A stretch of DNA of 53,407 nt from an uncultured Lachnospiraceae bacterium (GTDB taxonomy: Bacteria; Bacillota; Clostridia; Lachnospirales; Lachnospiraceae): contig CALWGV010000083.1 of assembly GCA_944380185.1 (NCBI GenBank), forward strand, positions 1-53,407. Direction: 5' to 3'. The notes beneath the pieces are model-generated. The model searched no databases, was not told the DNA's origin, and worked only from the letters and a program-made list of their open reading frames with translations. Both the position numbers and the translations under genes were made by a program. The stretch's first letter is position 1; every line of letters starts with the position of its first letter. Positions 1 through 7,927 of the stretch are shown one piece after another.

Positions 1-5
1 AGTGC

Positions 6-34
6 TTGCATTTCTCGCAGATGTGGTATATAAT
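6..34 (+). promoter_or_regulatory. Sigma-A-type promoter of tRNA-Gln
   Basis: A -35 box TTGCAT (6-11) and a perfect -10 box TATAAT (29-34) are separated by 17 bases. They lie just upstream of the tRNA, so the transcript would start about 12 bases before the mature 5' end. Confidence 0.75.
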
Positions 35-52
35 ACTCTCTGCGTTGATGAT

Positions 53-124
53 TGGGCTATCGCCAAATGGTAAGGCAACGGACTCTGACTCCGTCATTTC
101 AAGGTTCGAATCCTTGTAGCCCAG
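53..124 (+). tRNA. tRNA-Gln (anticodon CTG)
   Basis: The 72-base sequence folds as a cloverleaf. The acceptor stem TGGGCTA (53-59) pairs with TAGCCCA (117-123), and the discriminator base is G124. The anticodon stem ACGGA/TCCGT (78-82/90-94) encloses the loop CTCTGAC with anticodon CTG (85-87), which reads CAG glutamine codons. The T arm carries the usual GGTTCGAATCC. CCA is not encoded, so it must be added after transcription. The gene stands alone, with its own promoter and terminator. Confidence 0.96.
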
Positions 125-130
125 CTATAA

Positions 131-170
131 AGCCTAGGACAATGATTGCAGATTGTTCCTGGGCTTTTTT
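131..170 (+). terminator. Terminator of tRNA-Gln
   Basis: An inverted repeat (AGCCTAGGACAAT against ATTGTTCCTGGGCT, with one bulge) is followed directly by a T tract ending at 170. It sits 7 bases after the tRNA. Confidence 0.85.
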
Positions 171-253
171 CATGCCTGCTTTGATCGGTAAAATTTGCGG
201 GGGAGAGCTGTACTCGCCGAATTTCGTTGAAGGGCATCGGAATAGCTGATATA

Positions 254-283
254 ATTGATATCAATGATATATCTTGCTATTGT
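254..283 (+). promoter_or_regulatory. Possible promoter with a 12-bp palindrome before cvfB
   Basis: ATTGATATCAAT (254-265) is a perfect palindrome. Its TTGATA half (255-260) could act as a -35 box, with TATTGT (278-283) 17 bases downstream as -10. Both boxes are weak matches, so this is only a candidate operator/promoter for the S1-domain gene at 357. Confidence 0.3.
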
Positions 284-356
284 CGAATAATATGGCGCGG
301 TTCGTGTATGTTAATCGGTGAGAGCGGCTGCGCGTTGACAGGAAAGGAAAAGATAA

Positions 357-1190
357 ATGATGGAATTGGGAAAAAGACAGCAGCTGGAGATTGTGCGGCT
401 GACGGAAATCGGCGCCTATGTGGGAGAGAGGGAGAAACCTGAGCAGGCGGTGCTTCTGCCCCGCAAGCAGGTGCCGGAGGGAGCGCAGCCCGGCGATGTG
501 GTGGATGTCCTTCTGTACAAGGATTCAGAGGACCGGATGATTGCGACGACGGCCCAGTCGAAGATTGTCAGGGATCAGCTGACTTTTCTGCGCGTGGTCC
601 AGGTGACGCCCATAGGGGCTTTTCTGGACTGGGGGCTGGAGAAGGATCTGTTTCTTCCCTTTAAGGAACAAAAGGGAAAACCCAGGGAGGGGGAGGAGTG
701 CCTGGTAGCCCTCTATGTGGACAAGAGCGAGAGGCTGTGCGCTACGATGAAGATCTACGATCATCTGTCGGCGCCCGCTCCCTATGAGAAGGGAGATACT
801 GTAAGCGGCACAGTCTATGAGGTCAAGGGTATGGGCGCTTTTGTGGCGGTGGATGACCGGTATTTCGGTTTGATTCCTTCTGCGCAGGTCTATCAGGATT
901 TGCATCCGGGGGACAGGGTGACGGCACAGGTCACGAAGAAACGGGCCGATGGAAAACTGGATTTGCGGGTGCGCAAGAAAGCCTATAAGCAGATGGACGA
1001 GGACGCGGAGCTTCTCTGGATCCGGCTGGCGGAAGCAGGGGGACGGCTGCCCTATGGAGACAAGTCGGCTCCGGAGGAGATCCGAAAGGCTTTCGGTCTG
1101 AGCAAGGCGGCGTTTAAACGGGCAGCCGGCCATCTGCTCAAGGAGGGCAAAATAGAGATATCGGACCAGGAAATCGTGCGGCTGTCCTGA
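357..1190 (+). CDS. cvfB: S1-domain RNA-binding protein, CvfB family
   Basis: The 277-residue protein has the CvfB/YitL architecture. Three consecutive S1-type OB folds lie at about residues 5-62, 68-138 and 146-208; the third is the clearest, with KGDTVSGTVYEVKGMGAFV. A C-terminal winged helix (about 215-277) follows. Family members are cytoplasmic RNA binders, and Staphylococcus aureus CvfB influences virulence gene expression. The length matches the family. The ATG at 357 follows AGGAAAGGA (340-348); a second in-frame ATG comes directly after it. The CPBP protease gene begins 22 bases downstream on the same strand, so the two may be co-transcribed. The role in this organism is inferred only from the family. 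Confidence 0.88.
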   Translation: MMELGKRQQLEIVRLTEIGAYVGEREKPEQAVLLPRKQVPEGAQPGDVVDVLLYKDSEDRMIATTAQSKIVRDQLTFLRVVQVTPIGAFLDWGLEKDLFLPFKEQKGKPREGEECLVALYVDKSERLCATMKIYDHLSAPAPYEKGDTVSGTVYEVKGMGAFVAVDDRYFGLIPSAQVYQDLHPGDRVTAQVTKKRADGKLDLRVRKKAYKQMDEDAELLWIRLAEAGGRLPYGDKSAPEEIRKAFGLSKAAFKRAAGHLLKEGKIEISDQEIVRLS

Positions 1191-1212
1191 AGGGATACCG
1201 GGGAGGACTACT

Positions 1213-2238
1213 ATGAGAGAGAATTACAACGGCTCCGCTGACCGCGAACCGATGCCCAATCGGCTCTTTTTTGCCATTATTGTCACCTATTTGGCCGTAT
1301 CGGCAGCTTTTACCGGGTTATCCCTGGCGGGATGGTCCGTAAAGCTGCCGACGGTATTGAATCTGATTTCGGGGGAGCTCACCTTGCTGATTCCGGCGCT
1401 GATCTACGTGGCGCTCACCCGCACTTCTGTACGAGGGGTCAGCGAGCGCTGGACGCTGCCCTGGGGAGCAGTACCGCTGCTTGTGCTGTTTGCCTACTGT
1501 ATACTTCCGCTTATTTCCTTGATTAATCTGGGAAGCATGCTGCTGGGCGGAGAAAATGCGGCGGCCTCTCTGACGGGAACGATTTCCCGACTTCCGCTGT
1601 GGCTTTCCCTGCTCTGCATTTCTGTCTTGCCGGGAGTCGTGGAAGAATTCATTTTTCGGGGCCTATTATATGGGACCTATCGAAAGCGCGGCACATGGCG
1701 GGCGATCCTGGTCAGCGCATTGTTGTTCGGACTGATGCACATGAACCTGAATCAATTCTGCTATGCCTTTGTCATGGGAGTGATCTTTGCTCTGCTCTAT
1801 GAGGCCACCGGTTCACTGACGGCTCCTATGCTGGTACATGCGGTTTACAATGGGAATTCTGTGCTGATGATTTATGGCACGGCGGATACAGCAGATGTGG
1901 CGGGAGCGCAGGAGATGCTTCTCGGCATGCTGTCCAACGAAGGGCTGCGAACGCAGATGCTGATTACGGTTTTGATCCTTCTGGTGGCCGCTCTGATGGG
2001 CCTGGCAGCAGCCGGAGGACTTTATCTGGCTGTTGTGAAGCTGTGCCGGAGGGAAAAACAGGTGGGACTTTTGTTCGGGGGTACTTCAGTCCAAAGACTT
2101 GCCGCTGTCGCCCAGAGGCAGGGAAGGCTACAGGGAGAGAAGATATTACGGAGAATTTGGGGTCCGTTTCTTATTGCGGGAACTCTGGTCAGCGTCCTGG
2201 TCATTTTGGGCCGGGCCCTGCTTCTTCAGCTGACGTGA
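1213..2238 (+). CDS. CPBP-family intramembrane glutamic protease (CAAX protease-like)
   Basis: This is a 341-residue polytopic membrane protein, hydrophobic from residue 17 to about 215. The three CPBP/Abi motifs are visible: EEFIFRG with the Glu pair at 144-145 and Arg149, then FGLMHMNLNQ with His176, and HAVYNG with His209. Relatives cleave membrane or prenylated proteins in eukaryotes; bacterial members act in bacteriocin immunity or signalling, but no substrate can be inferred here. The start follows GGAGGA at the usual distance. A less conserved tail of about 120 residues includes another hydrophobic segment near 235-280 and a terminal one. The last 93 bases overlap the convergent XRE gene, which is unusual for two well-formed genes. 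Confidence 0.9.
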   Translation: MRENYNGSADREPMPNRLFFAIIVTYLAVSAAFTGLSLAGWSVKLPTVLNLISGELTLLIPALIYVALTRTSVRGVSERWTLPWGAVPLLVLFAYCILPLISLINLGSMLLGGENAAASLTGTISRLPLWLSLLCISVLPGVVEEFIFRGLLYGTYRKRGTWRAILVSALLFGLMHMNLNQFCYAFVMGVIFALLYEATGSLTAPMLVHAVYNGNSVLMIYGTADTADVAGAQEMLLGMLSNEGLRTQMLITVLILLVAALMGLAAAGGLYLAVVKLCRREKQVGLLFGGTSVQRLAAVAQRQGRLQGEKILRRIWGPFLIAGTLVSVLVILGRALLLQLT

Positions 2239-2619
2239 TACGTCCAGATAGCAGTCTACCAGGCGGGAGATGATCAGCATCTCCTCGGGAGTGCACTGCT
2301 CCAGCTCTTCGGAAAGGAAGGTCTGGAGAGATTTGTAGGAAATGTTTTCGCGAATGAAATACTGGGTGTTAAGGGGAATGCCGTGATAGAGATAATCGTA
2401 GGTGACATGAAAATATGAGCAAAGTTGATCGGCCAGACTTCGTGACAGAGGCTTGTTGCCTCTCTCCACTTCGCCTAGGTAGTTGACCGATACGCCCAGT
2501 GCATCGGCCAGCCGTTCTTGTGTCATCTGTGCTGAGCGGCGCATGCGGCGGATACGTCGTCCTACCGCCTGATAGTCCAGCGCAGATGGTCGAAGTGATT
2601 GGTACGATGTAGAGTCCAT
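2146..2619 (-). CDS. XRE-family helix-turn-helix regulator
   Basis: A 157-residue cytoplasmic DNA-binding protein. The XRE helix-turn-helix spans about residues 18-73 (ALGVSVNYLGEVERGNK). The remainder is helical and ends in a polar tail from about residue 130. That tail is encoded within the last 93 bases of the convergent CPBP gene, so its sequence may be tolerated rather than functional. The ATG is preceded on the minus strand by GGAGGTAAC. The gene diverges from the YitT-family gene, and a 10-bp-arm inverted repeat lies between them. That geometry suggests autoregulation and control of its neighbour, but no target is proven. Confidence 0.88.
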   Translation of the reverse strand: MDSTSYQSLRPSALDYQAVGRRIRRMRRSAQMTQERLADALGVSVNYLGEVERGNKPLSRSLADQLCSYFHVTYDYLYHGIPLNTQYFIRENISYKSLQTFLSEELEQCTPEEMLIISRLVDCYLDVSRQLKKQGPAQNDQDADQSSRNKKRTPNSP

Positions 2620-2646
2620 AATGTTACCTCCTAGTCTCTGTGATAT

Positions 2647-2687
2647 TATAATGGTAAACTTTTTTGAAAGAAAATTGTACCATTATA
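2647..2687. promoter_or_regulatory. Perfect inverted repeat between XRE regulator and yitT-like gene
   Basis: TATAATGGTA (2647-2656) and TACCATTATA (2678-2687) are exact reverse complements around a 21-base AT-rich spacer. Each arm contains TATAAT in its own outward reading, so a protein bound to the arms would cover potential -10 boxes in both directions. The divergent XRE protein is the obvious candidate ligand (inference). Confidence 0.55.
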
Positions 2688-2761
2688 TTGAGAGGAAATT
2701 AGAAAAAATCCTTCTTTTGGGTATTTGTTTTTTGCAGGATAGGAAAAGAAAGGGCCAGAAC

Positions 2762-3610
2762 ATGAAAAAGATAAAGTTAATTGGAGATAATTGGTTTACC
2801 ATGCTTTTGGGCACGGCGATTATGGCGGCGGCGATCAAGCTGATTTACGATCCGGTCAATCTGGTTACCGGAGGTGTGTCGGGGGCCGGCATTATTGTCA
2901 AAGAGCTGTTGGGACTTCCGCTGTGGCTGACCAATCTTGCCTTTAATATCCCTGTCTTTATCGCCGCTCTGGCGGTGAAGGGATGGCGTTTTATCCGCCG
3001 GACTCTGGTGGCGACTCTGGGCCTGTCTTTCTTCCTGTATATTCTGCCGGACATTCGGATTAATATGGATGATCTTTTGCTGTCCGCTCTCTTTGGCGGG
3101 GTTATAAGCGGTGTGGGAACGGGGCTGGTATTCATGGCCCGTTCCACTACGGGAGGGACGGATCTTTTGGCAGCTGTTTTGCAGCACTATCTGCGGCATT
3201 TTTCTGTAGCGCAGATTATGCAGGTGCTGGACGGCCTCGTTGTGCTGGCCGGAGCCTGGGTTTTCGGGCTGAAATATGCGCTTTATGCGATGATCGCGGT
3301 TTTTGCCGTGGGGAAGGTCGCGGATGGGATTCTGGAGGGCATGAAGTTTTCTAAGGTTGCCTTTATCATCTCGGACAAACCGGATGAGATTGCCGAAGCG
3401 GTCATGCGGGACCTGGAGAGGGGGGCGACCGGCCTGAACGGAAAGGGAATGTATTCCGGCCAGTCTAAAAATGTCCTGTTCTGTGTGGTATCCCGCAAGG
3501 AAATTGTCCAGCTGAAGGACATTGTGTCCAAAATTGACCAGAATTCTTTTGTAATTGTGACGGATGCCAGAGAGGTGTATGGAGAGGGATTTATCGAAAA
3601 CAGACAGTAA
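2762..3610 (+). CDS. YitT family membrane protein (DUF161/DUF2179)
   Basis: A 282-residue protein with about five to six membrane segments between residues 10 and 190. A C-terminal soluble DUF2179 domain (about residues 205-280) contains the hallmark GATGLNGKGMYSG. Function in the family is unsettled; some members are linked to nucleotide binding and others to putative transport. The ATG at 2762 was chosen because it opens directly into the conserved N terminus. An in-frame start at 2621 would add 47 residues of intergenic sequence running through the inverted repeat. The gene diverges from the XRE regulator. No co-directional partner follows closely, since the next gene begins 208 bases later. 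Confidence 0.87.
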   Translation: MKKIKLIGDNWFTMLLGTAIMAAAIKLIYDPVNLVTGGVSGAGIIVKELLGLPLWLTNLAFNIPVFIAALAVKGWRFIRRTLVATLGLSFFLYILPDIRINMDDLLLSALFGGVISGVGTGLVFMARSTTGGTDLLAAVLQHYLRHFSVAQIMQVLDGLVVLAGAWVFGLKYALYAMIAVFAVGKVADGILEGMKFSKVAFIISDKPDEIAEAVMRDLERGATGLNGKGMYSGQSKNVLFCVVSRKEIVQLKDIVSKIDQNSFVIVTDAREVYGEGFIENRQ

Positions 3611-3645
3611 TGATTAGTTTGAATCTCGAAAAATTGTGATAAAAA

Positions 3646-3676
3646 CAGTTTTTTCCCTGAGGGAAATAAAAAACTG
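3646..3676. terminator. AT-rich hairpin after the yitT-like gene
   Basis: CAGTTTTTTCCCT and a near-complementary AGGGAAATAAAAAACTG face each other around a short loop, so either strand gives a hairpin with a U-rich arm. It lacks the classic GC stem plus T tail, so its role as terminator of the gene ending at 3610 is uncertain. Confidence 0.4.
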
Positions 3677-3818
3677 GCTAAAGCTCGCCTGAAGTTTTTG
3701 GTGAAAAAGAGAATGGTATTTGTCCGAAAAAAGTTGTATCTTAAAGAAGAAGGCGCGGATAAATGCCGGCTTTTACCATAATATTTATTAAATTAATCAC
3801 AGATCAGGAGGCGTCATT

Positions 3819-4925
3819 ATGGCTAGTTTGTCACTGCAGCATATCGGAAAAGTATATCCCAACGGCTTTGAGGCGGTAAAAGATTTTAATCTGGAAATTG
3901 AGGATCAGGAGTTTATTATTTTTGTAGGACCGTCCGGCTGCGGCAAATCAACGACGCTGCGCATGATAGCTGGTCTGGAGGAGATTACCTCCGGTGATTT
4001 GTTTATCGACGGGAAGAGAGTCAATGATGTGGAGCCCAAGGACAGAGACATTGCCATGGTGTTTCAGAACTATGCGCTCTATCCTCATATGAGCGTCTAT
4101 GAGAACATGGCTTTTGGCCTGAAGCTGCGCAAGGTGCCCCGCAAGGAGATCGATGCGACCATTCACGAAGCGGCGCGAATCCTGGATATCGAGTCGCTGC
4201 TCGACCGCAAGCCCGGCCAGCTCTCCGGCGGCCAGAGACAGCGTGTGGCCATGGGCCGTGCCATCGTCCGCAATCCCAAGGTGTTTTTGATGGATGAGCC
4301 TCTTTCCAATCTGGACGCCAAGCTGCGCGTGCAGATGCGTATCGAGATCGCCAAGCTTCATGAGAGACTGCAGGCGACTATCATCTATGTAACGCACGAT
4401 CAGACCGAGGCCATGACTCTGGGCACCCGCATTGTAGTCATGAAGGACGGCGTAATCCAGCAGGTGGATACGCCTCAGAATCTGTACAATAAGCCGGATA
4501 ACATGTTTGTGGCCGGATTCATCGGCTCACCGCAGATGAATATGGTGACGGCCAAGATTGACGAGAACGGAGATGCGGTGACAGCCGCTTTCGGCGGACA
4601 TGTCATTGTGCTTCCAGACTACAAGGGGAAAGCGCTGAGAGACGGCGGCTATATCGGAAAGAACGTAGTTCTCGGCATTCGTCCGGAGGACATCACCGTG
4701 GATGACAGCCGCGAGGCAGAGGGAAATGTCTTGGAGGCGGTTGTAAAGGTATACGAGCTTCTGGGCTCGGAGGCATATCTGTATTTTGATGTGGATTCCG
4801 CGAGCTTCACCTCCAAGGTGGCGGCCCATGTTCAGGCCAAGACGGGAGAGACCAGACGGTTCGTGATGGATCTGGAAAAGCTTCACATTTTTGATGCATC
4901 TACACAGCAGATTATCTGCCACTGA
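3819..4925 (+). CDS. msmK: Sugar ABC transporter ATP-binding protein (MsmK/UgpC type)
   Basis: The 368-residue cytoplasmic ATPase has Walker [10 protein letters not shown] (37-45), the Q loop at Gln83, the signature LSGGQ (135-139), Walker B VFLMDEP (155-161) and the switch His in VTHDQTEAM. The C-terminal 120 residues form the MalK-type regulatory/TOBE domain. The family energises uptake of oligosaccharides or glycerol-3-phosphate by CUT1 permeases. No permease or binding protein lies nearby, so this is an orphan ATPase. In streptococci such an MsmK serves several sugar transporters, and that reading fits here. The start follows AGGAGGCGTC. A strong bidirectional terminator closes the gene. 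Confidence 0.93.
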   Translation: MASLSLQHIGKVYPNGFEAVKDFNLEIEDQEFIIFVGPSGCGKSTTLRMIAGLEEITSGDLFIDGKRVNDVEPKDRDIAMVFQNYALYPHMSVYENMAFGLKLRKVPRKEIDATIHEAARILDIESLLDRKPGQLSGGQRQRVAMGRAIVRNPKVFLMDEPLSNLDAKLRVQMRIEIAKLHERLQATIIYVTHDQTEAMTLGTRIVVMKDGVIQQVDTPQNLYNKPDNMFVAGFIGSPQMNMVTAKIDENGDAVTAAFGGHVIVLPDYKGKALRDGGYIGKNVVLGIRPEDITVDDSREAEGNVLEAVVKVYELLGSEAYLYFDVDSASFTSKVAAHVQAKTGETRRFVMDLEKLHIFDASTQQIICH

Positions 4926-4963
4926 GGGACGGCAGCCGAATGACCAGAACCATACAGATAAGA

Positions 4964-5036
4964 TAAAAAAAGAGGGATGTCTGCGCCGGTTTGGCGGCGG
5001 GCATCCCTCCTTGCTTATTTTATCTTCGAATTCCCT
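4964..5036. terminator. Bidirectional terminator between msmK and DUF2812 gene
   Basis: The GC-rich stem GAGGGATG/CATCCCTC (4972-5009) is flanked by an A run on the left and T-rich sequence on the right. AGATAAAA and TTTTATCT extend the stem. It can end transcription of the plus-strand ATPase gene and of the minus-strand DUF2812 gene. Confidence 0.85.
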
Positions 5037-5565
5037 GCTTAAACCTTCGGTATTGCCATGCAAACTGACAGAAGACCAGAAGAAAGAGAGCCAGCATGAT
5101 AAGAGAGAGAATAAAGAGCGGAGAAGACAGGCCGTCCTGACGGATCACATCGGCAAACTGCGGGAAAATCAGACAGATAAAAATGATCAGGATGGGCAGC
5201 ATGCGCCCGTAAAAGATTCGCCGAACCATCTCCAGCCGCGATTCGTCATCGCAGAAGATGCCTTCGTCGCCCTGCGCTTCGCTGGCAGGCTTGCGGAAAT
5301 AGCAGTAGCCGGCGAATTCAAAGAGATATTCCCAGCCGCAGTCCCGGAATAACTGCACGTATTCTTCCTGGTGCTTTATCCCTTCGGGATTGTAGTCGAG
5401 CTGATAGATCACATCCTCAGGCTCGCAGCGGACGAAGCGATAGATTCCGGGGGGATATGTGGATTTCAGCTTCCATCCCTCACTGTGGCGTTTGCGCAGA
5501 TAGTCCTGTTCTTTTTCGTACTCCATAATATTAAAAAAGTGCAGCTCAGTCTTTGTCTCTTTCAT
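5020..5565 (-). CDS. DUF2812 domain membrane protein
   Basis: The 181-residue protein has an N-terminal soluble DUF2812 region (about 1-115) with conserved aromatic motifs such as HSEGWKLKS and DCGWEYLFEFAGYCYFRK. Two transmembrane helices follow (about 122-140 and 148-168), then a short basic tail. The start ATG follows AGGAGG and overlaps the stop of the PadR gene by four bases, so translation is coupled. PadR-DUF2812 pairs are widespread in Firmicutes. The membrane protein is commonly viewed as the regulated partner or co-sensor, but its biochemical role is unknown. Confidence 0.85.
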   Translation of the reverse strand: MKETKTELHFFNIMEYEKEQDYLRKRHSEGWKLKSTYPPGIYRFVRCEPEDVIYQLDYNPEGIKHQEEYVQLFRDCGWEYLFEFAGYCYFRKPASEAQGDEGIFCDDESRLEMVRRIFYGRMLPILIIFICLIFPQFADVIRQDGLSSPLFILSLIMLALFLLVFCQFAWQYRRFKQGIRR

Positions 5566-5879
5566 AGCAATGCCTCCTGTGCGTTTCGATACAGCCGTTC
5601 AATTCGTCTTAATTCCAGATTCAGAACCTCTCTGCCCAGGTCGGTGATCTGATAGATCTTGCGTTTATCCTCCTCGCGGACAAAGCAAATCAGGCCATCC
5701 TTTTCCATCTTGGACAGACTTCCGTACATGGTGCCGGGGCTGAGCATAATCTCTCCCCTTGTCAGCTCTTTTACCTTCTGTACAATGCCGTACCCGTGTG
5801 CCGGGCTGCGCAGACAGAGCAGAATATAAAATCCGGTCTCTGTCATCGGAACATACACTTTGCGGATATGGGCGTCCAT
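5562..5879 (-). CDS. PadR family transcriptional regulator
   Basis: The protein is a 105-residue winged-helix repressor of the small PadR type. The recognition region includes SPAHGYGIVQKVKE and LSPGTMYGSLSKMEKDGLI, with a short helical C terminus. The ATG at 5879 was chosen because AAGGAGG lies 7 bases upstream; an in-frame ATG at 5912 has no ribosome site. The gene heads a two-gene operon with DUF2812. A perfect 14-bp palindrome beside the -10 box suggests self-repression. PadR proteins typically respond to small ligands such as phenolic acids or antimicrobials; the ligand here is unknown. Confidence 0.9.
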   Translation of the reverse strand: MDAHIRKVYVPMTETGFYILLCLRSPAHGYGIVQKVKELTRGEIMLSPGTMYGSLSKMEKDGLICFVREEDKRKIYQITDLGREVLNLELRRIERLYRNAQEALL

Positions 5880-5916
5880 CTGCGGTGCCTCCTTTCTGCT
5901 GTTTTCCCTCATAACA

Positions 5917-5937
5917 ATTATACTGCGATATATCGCA
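5917..5937 (-). promoter_or_regulatory. PadR-type operator and -10 box
   Basis: TGCGATATATCGCA (5924-5937) is a perfect palindrome directly upstream of TATAAT read on the minus strand (5917-5922). It therefore sits between the -35 and -10 positions of the padR promoter, where a bound dimer would block RNA polymerase. Confidence 0.65.
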
Positions 5938-6042
5938 CTGCGACATAGAATGCAAGGACTTTTTTTCTGACAAAGGGGAAATGGATATATTTGGCTGAAT
6001 TGCCCGAAAAAAATCGTTTTTCCTCTTTCTTTTTTTGCTGTT

Positions 6043-6070
6043 TTGCATTAGAATGGTTTATGTGTATAGT
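6043..6070 (+). promoter_or_regulatory. Candidate promoter of the PucR-like/ftsEX block
   Basis: TTGCAT (6043-6048) and TATAGT (6065-6070) are spaced by 16 bases, about 80 bases before the first gene of a long co-directional run. The boxes are moderate matches. Confidence 0.45.
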
Positions 6071-6149
6071 GTGAATTAGATTGGAGAACTTTACAGTTCT
6101 TCGAGGGAGAGGCAGATACATAAAAATCGGTTGGCAAAGGAGAACGGAT

Positions 6150-7238
6150 ATGATTTCAAATCAAATTTTGCAGAGCACCATTGACGGACTTAAGGGGATT
6201 ACCAGGACAGATTTCTGCGTGTGTGATGCTGAAGGGGTTACTTTGGCGGGGACCAGCCCCAGTATGAGCAGTTACGGGGAAGACGTGATATCCTTTGTAA
6301 ATTCTCCCGCGGAGAGCCAGGTGGTCGGCGGCTGTCAGTTTTTCAAGGTAATGGACGAGAATCAGCTGGAGTACGTGCTCTTGGTCAGAGGCGGAGGGGA
6401 CGACACCTTTATGATCGGCAAGATGGTGGTATTCCAGATTCAGAATCTGCTGGTGGCCTACAAGGAGCGTTTTGACAAGGAGAATTTCATCAAGAATCTG
6501 CTGCTTGACAATCTGCTTCTGGTGGACATTTACAATCGATCGAAGAAGCTGCACATCGAGACTAATGTGCGCCGCGTTGTCTTTGTTATCGAGACGGCGC
6601 AGGAGAATGATTCCGCTTCCATGGAGATCGTCAAAAATCTTTTCGCCGGCAAAAATGGAGATTTCATCACGGCTGTGGATGAAAACAATATTATATTGGT
6701 CAAAGAAGTGGGAGAAAATGAGGACTACGACGATATGAACCGGGTAGCCCGCACGATTCTCGACATGCTGAATTCCGAGGCAATGGCCCGGGTGCACATC
6801 GCCTACGGAACCATCATCAACGAGATTCGGGATGTTTCCCGCTCCTACAAGGAGGCGAAGATGGCTCTGGATGTGGGCAAAATCTTTTACAGCGATCAGC
6901 ATGTAGTGGCCTACAGCAATCTGGGCATCGGACGTCTGATCTACCAGCTGCCTCTGCATCTTTGCCGGATGTTTATCCGGGAGATTTTCAACGGCAAATC
7001 CCCGGAGGATTTGGATGACGAGACATTGACCACCATCAACAAGTTCTTCGACAATAATCTCAACGTATCGGAGACTTCCAGACAGCTTTACATCCACAGA
7101 AACACGCTGGTCTACCGCCTGGATAAGCTGCAGAAGAGCACCGGGCTGGACCTGCGCACCTTTGACGATGCAATCACCTTTAAGATTGCTCTGATGGTGG
7201 TAAAATACATGAGCTACATCGAGAAAATGGACCACTGA
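6150..7238 (+). CDS. PucR/CdaR-like helix-turn-helix regulator
   Basis: The 362-residue protein begins with a domain (about 1-120) resembling sugar-diacid-recognition/GAF-like sensors. A GGDEF-like CdaR region (about 135-270) follows, then the PucR C-terminal helix-turn-helix (about 300-355). The last domain contains NVSETSRQLYIHRNTLVYRL, which is typical of the family. Relatives activate catabolic genes for purines or sugar acids. The ATG at 6150 follows AAGGAG at 8 bases. The next gene, ftsE, begins 8 bases after the stop, so this regulator appears to head the cell-division operon. That position is notable, since no catabolic genes are adjacent. The true ligand is unknown. Confidence 0.82.
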   Translation: MISNQILQSTIDGLKGITRTDFCVCDAEGVTLAGTSPSMSSYGEDVISFVNSPAESQVVGGCQFFKVMDENQLEYVLLVRGGGDDTFMIGKMVVFQIQNLLVAYKERFDKENFIKNLLLDNLLLVDIYNRSKKLHIETNVRRVVFVIETAQENDSASMEIVKNLFAGKNGDFITAVDENNIILVKEVGENEDYDDMNRVARTILDMLNSEAMARVHIAYGTIINEIRDVSRSYKEAKMALDVGKIFYSDQHVVAYSNLGIGRLIYQLPLHLCRMFIREIFNGKSPEDLDDETLTTINKFFDNNLNVSETSRQLYIHRNTLVYRLDKLQKSTGLDLRTFDDAITFKIALMVVKYMSYIEKMDH

Positions 7239-7246
7239 GGAGAAAC

Positions 7247-7927
7247 ATGATCTACTTTGAGAATGTAAGCAAGACCTTTGGCAAGAATGTGAAGGCCGTT
7301 CGCAATCTGAGTCTTCACATCGAGCGGGGAGAATTTGTGTTTGTCATGGGCGACAGCGGATCGGGGAAATCCACCCTGATCCGCCTCCTTTTGAAGGAGA
7401 TTGAGCCTACGGAAGGAAGGATTATCGTAGATGGGGAGGAACTCACCGGAATGAAGCGCCGGCGCGTTCCCTATTATCGCCGCAAATTGGGCGTGGTATT
7501 TCAGGATTTCAAGCTTCTGAAGGATCGGAATGTGTATGAGAATGTGGCTTTCGCCCAGCGGGTGGTGGTGACGCCCTCCAGGCAGATTCAGAAGGATGTG
7601 CCCAGAATACTGACCCGGGTGGGGCTGTCGGCAAAGTACAAAGCATTTCCGGGAGAGCTGTCCGGCGGGGAGCAGCAGCGTGTGGCCATTGCCAGGGCGC
7701 TGGTGAATCAGCCGGATATTCTGCTGTGTGATGAGCCTACGGGCAATTTGGATGCCAACAATGCCTGGGAGGTCATGCAGCTGCTGGAGGAGATCAATGC
7801 CGGCGGAACCACGGTAGTGGTGGTGACGCACAGCCGGGAGATCGTGGAACGAATGGGAAAGCGGGTCATTGTGATGAACCGCGGCGACATGGTTGATGAC
7901 AGACAGATAAACGGGAGTGAAGAATGA
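7247..7927 (+). CDS. ftsE: Cell division ATP-binding protein FtsE
   Basis: The 226-residue ABC ATPase has Walker A GDSGSGKST (about 36-44), the signature LSGGEQQRVAIARAL, Walker B ILLCDEPTGNLD and VVVTHSREI with the switch histidine. The length and the PTGNLD variant are diagnostic for FtsE/LolD-type ATPases. FtsE works with FtsX at the division site to drive peptidoglycan hydrolases through ATP hydrolysis. The gene overlaps ftsX by four bases (ATGA). The next genes encode a coiled-coil M23 hydrolase and an S41 protease, matching the FtsEX-PcsB arrangement known in Gram-positives. Confidence 0.95.
   Translation: MIYFENVSKTFGKNVKAVRNLSLHIERGEFVFVMGDSGSGKSTLIRLLLKEIEPTEGRIIVDGEELTGMKRRRVPYYRRKLGVVFQDFKLLKDRNVYENVAFAQRVVVTPSRQIQKDVPRILTRVGLSAKYKAFPGELSGGEQQRVAIARALVNQPDILLCDEPTGNLDANNAWEVMQLLEEINAGGTTVVVVTHSREIVERMGKRVIVMNRGDMVDDRQINGSEE

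Noticed and set aside
53-170. The tRNA-Gln as an integration site for a mobile element
   Set aside because: No integrase gene and no repeat of the tRNA 3' end was seen downstream. The tRNA has its own intact terminator.
6156-7235. Open frame of about 359 codons antisense to the PucR-like regulator
   Set aside because: It lies entirely within a gene with recognised domains, and its translation resembles no family.
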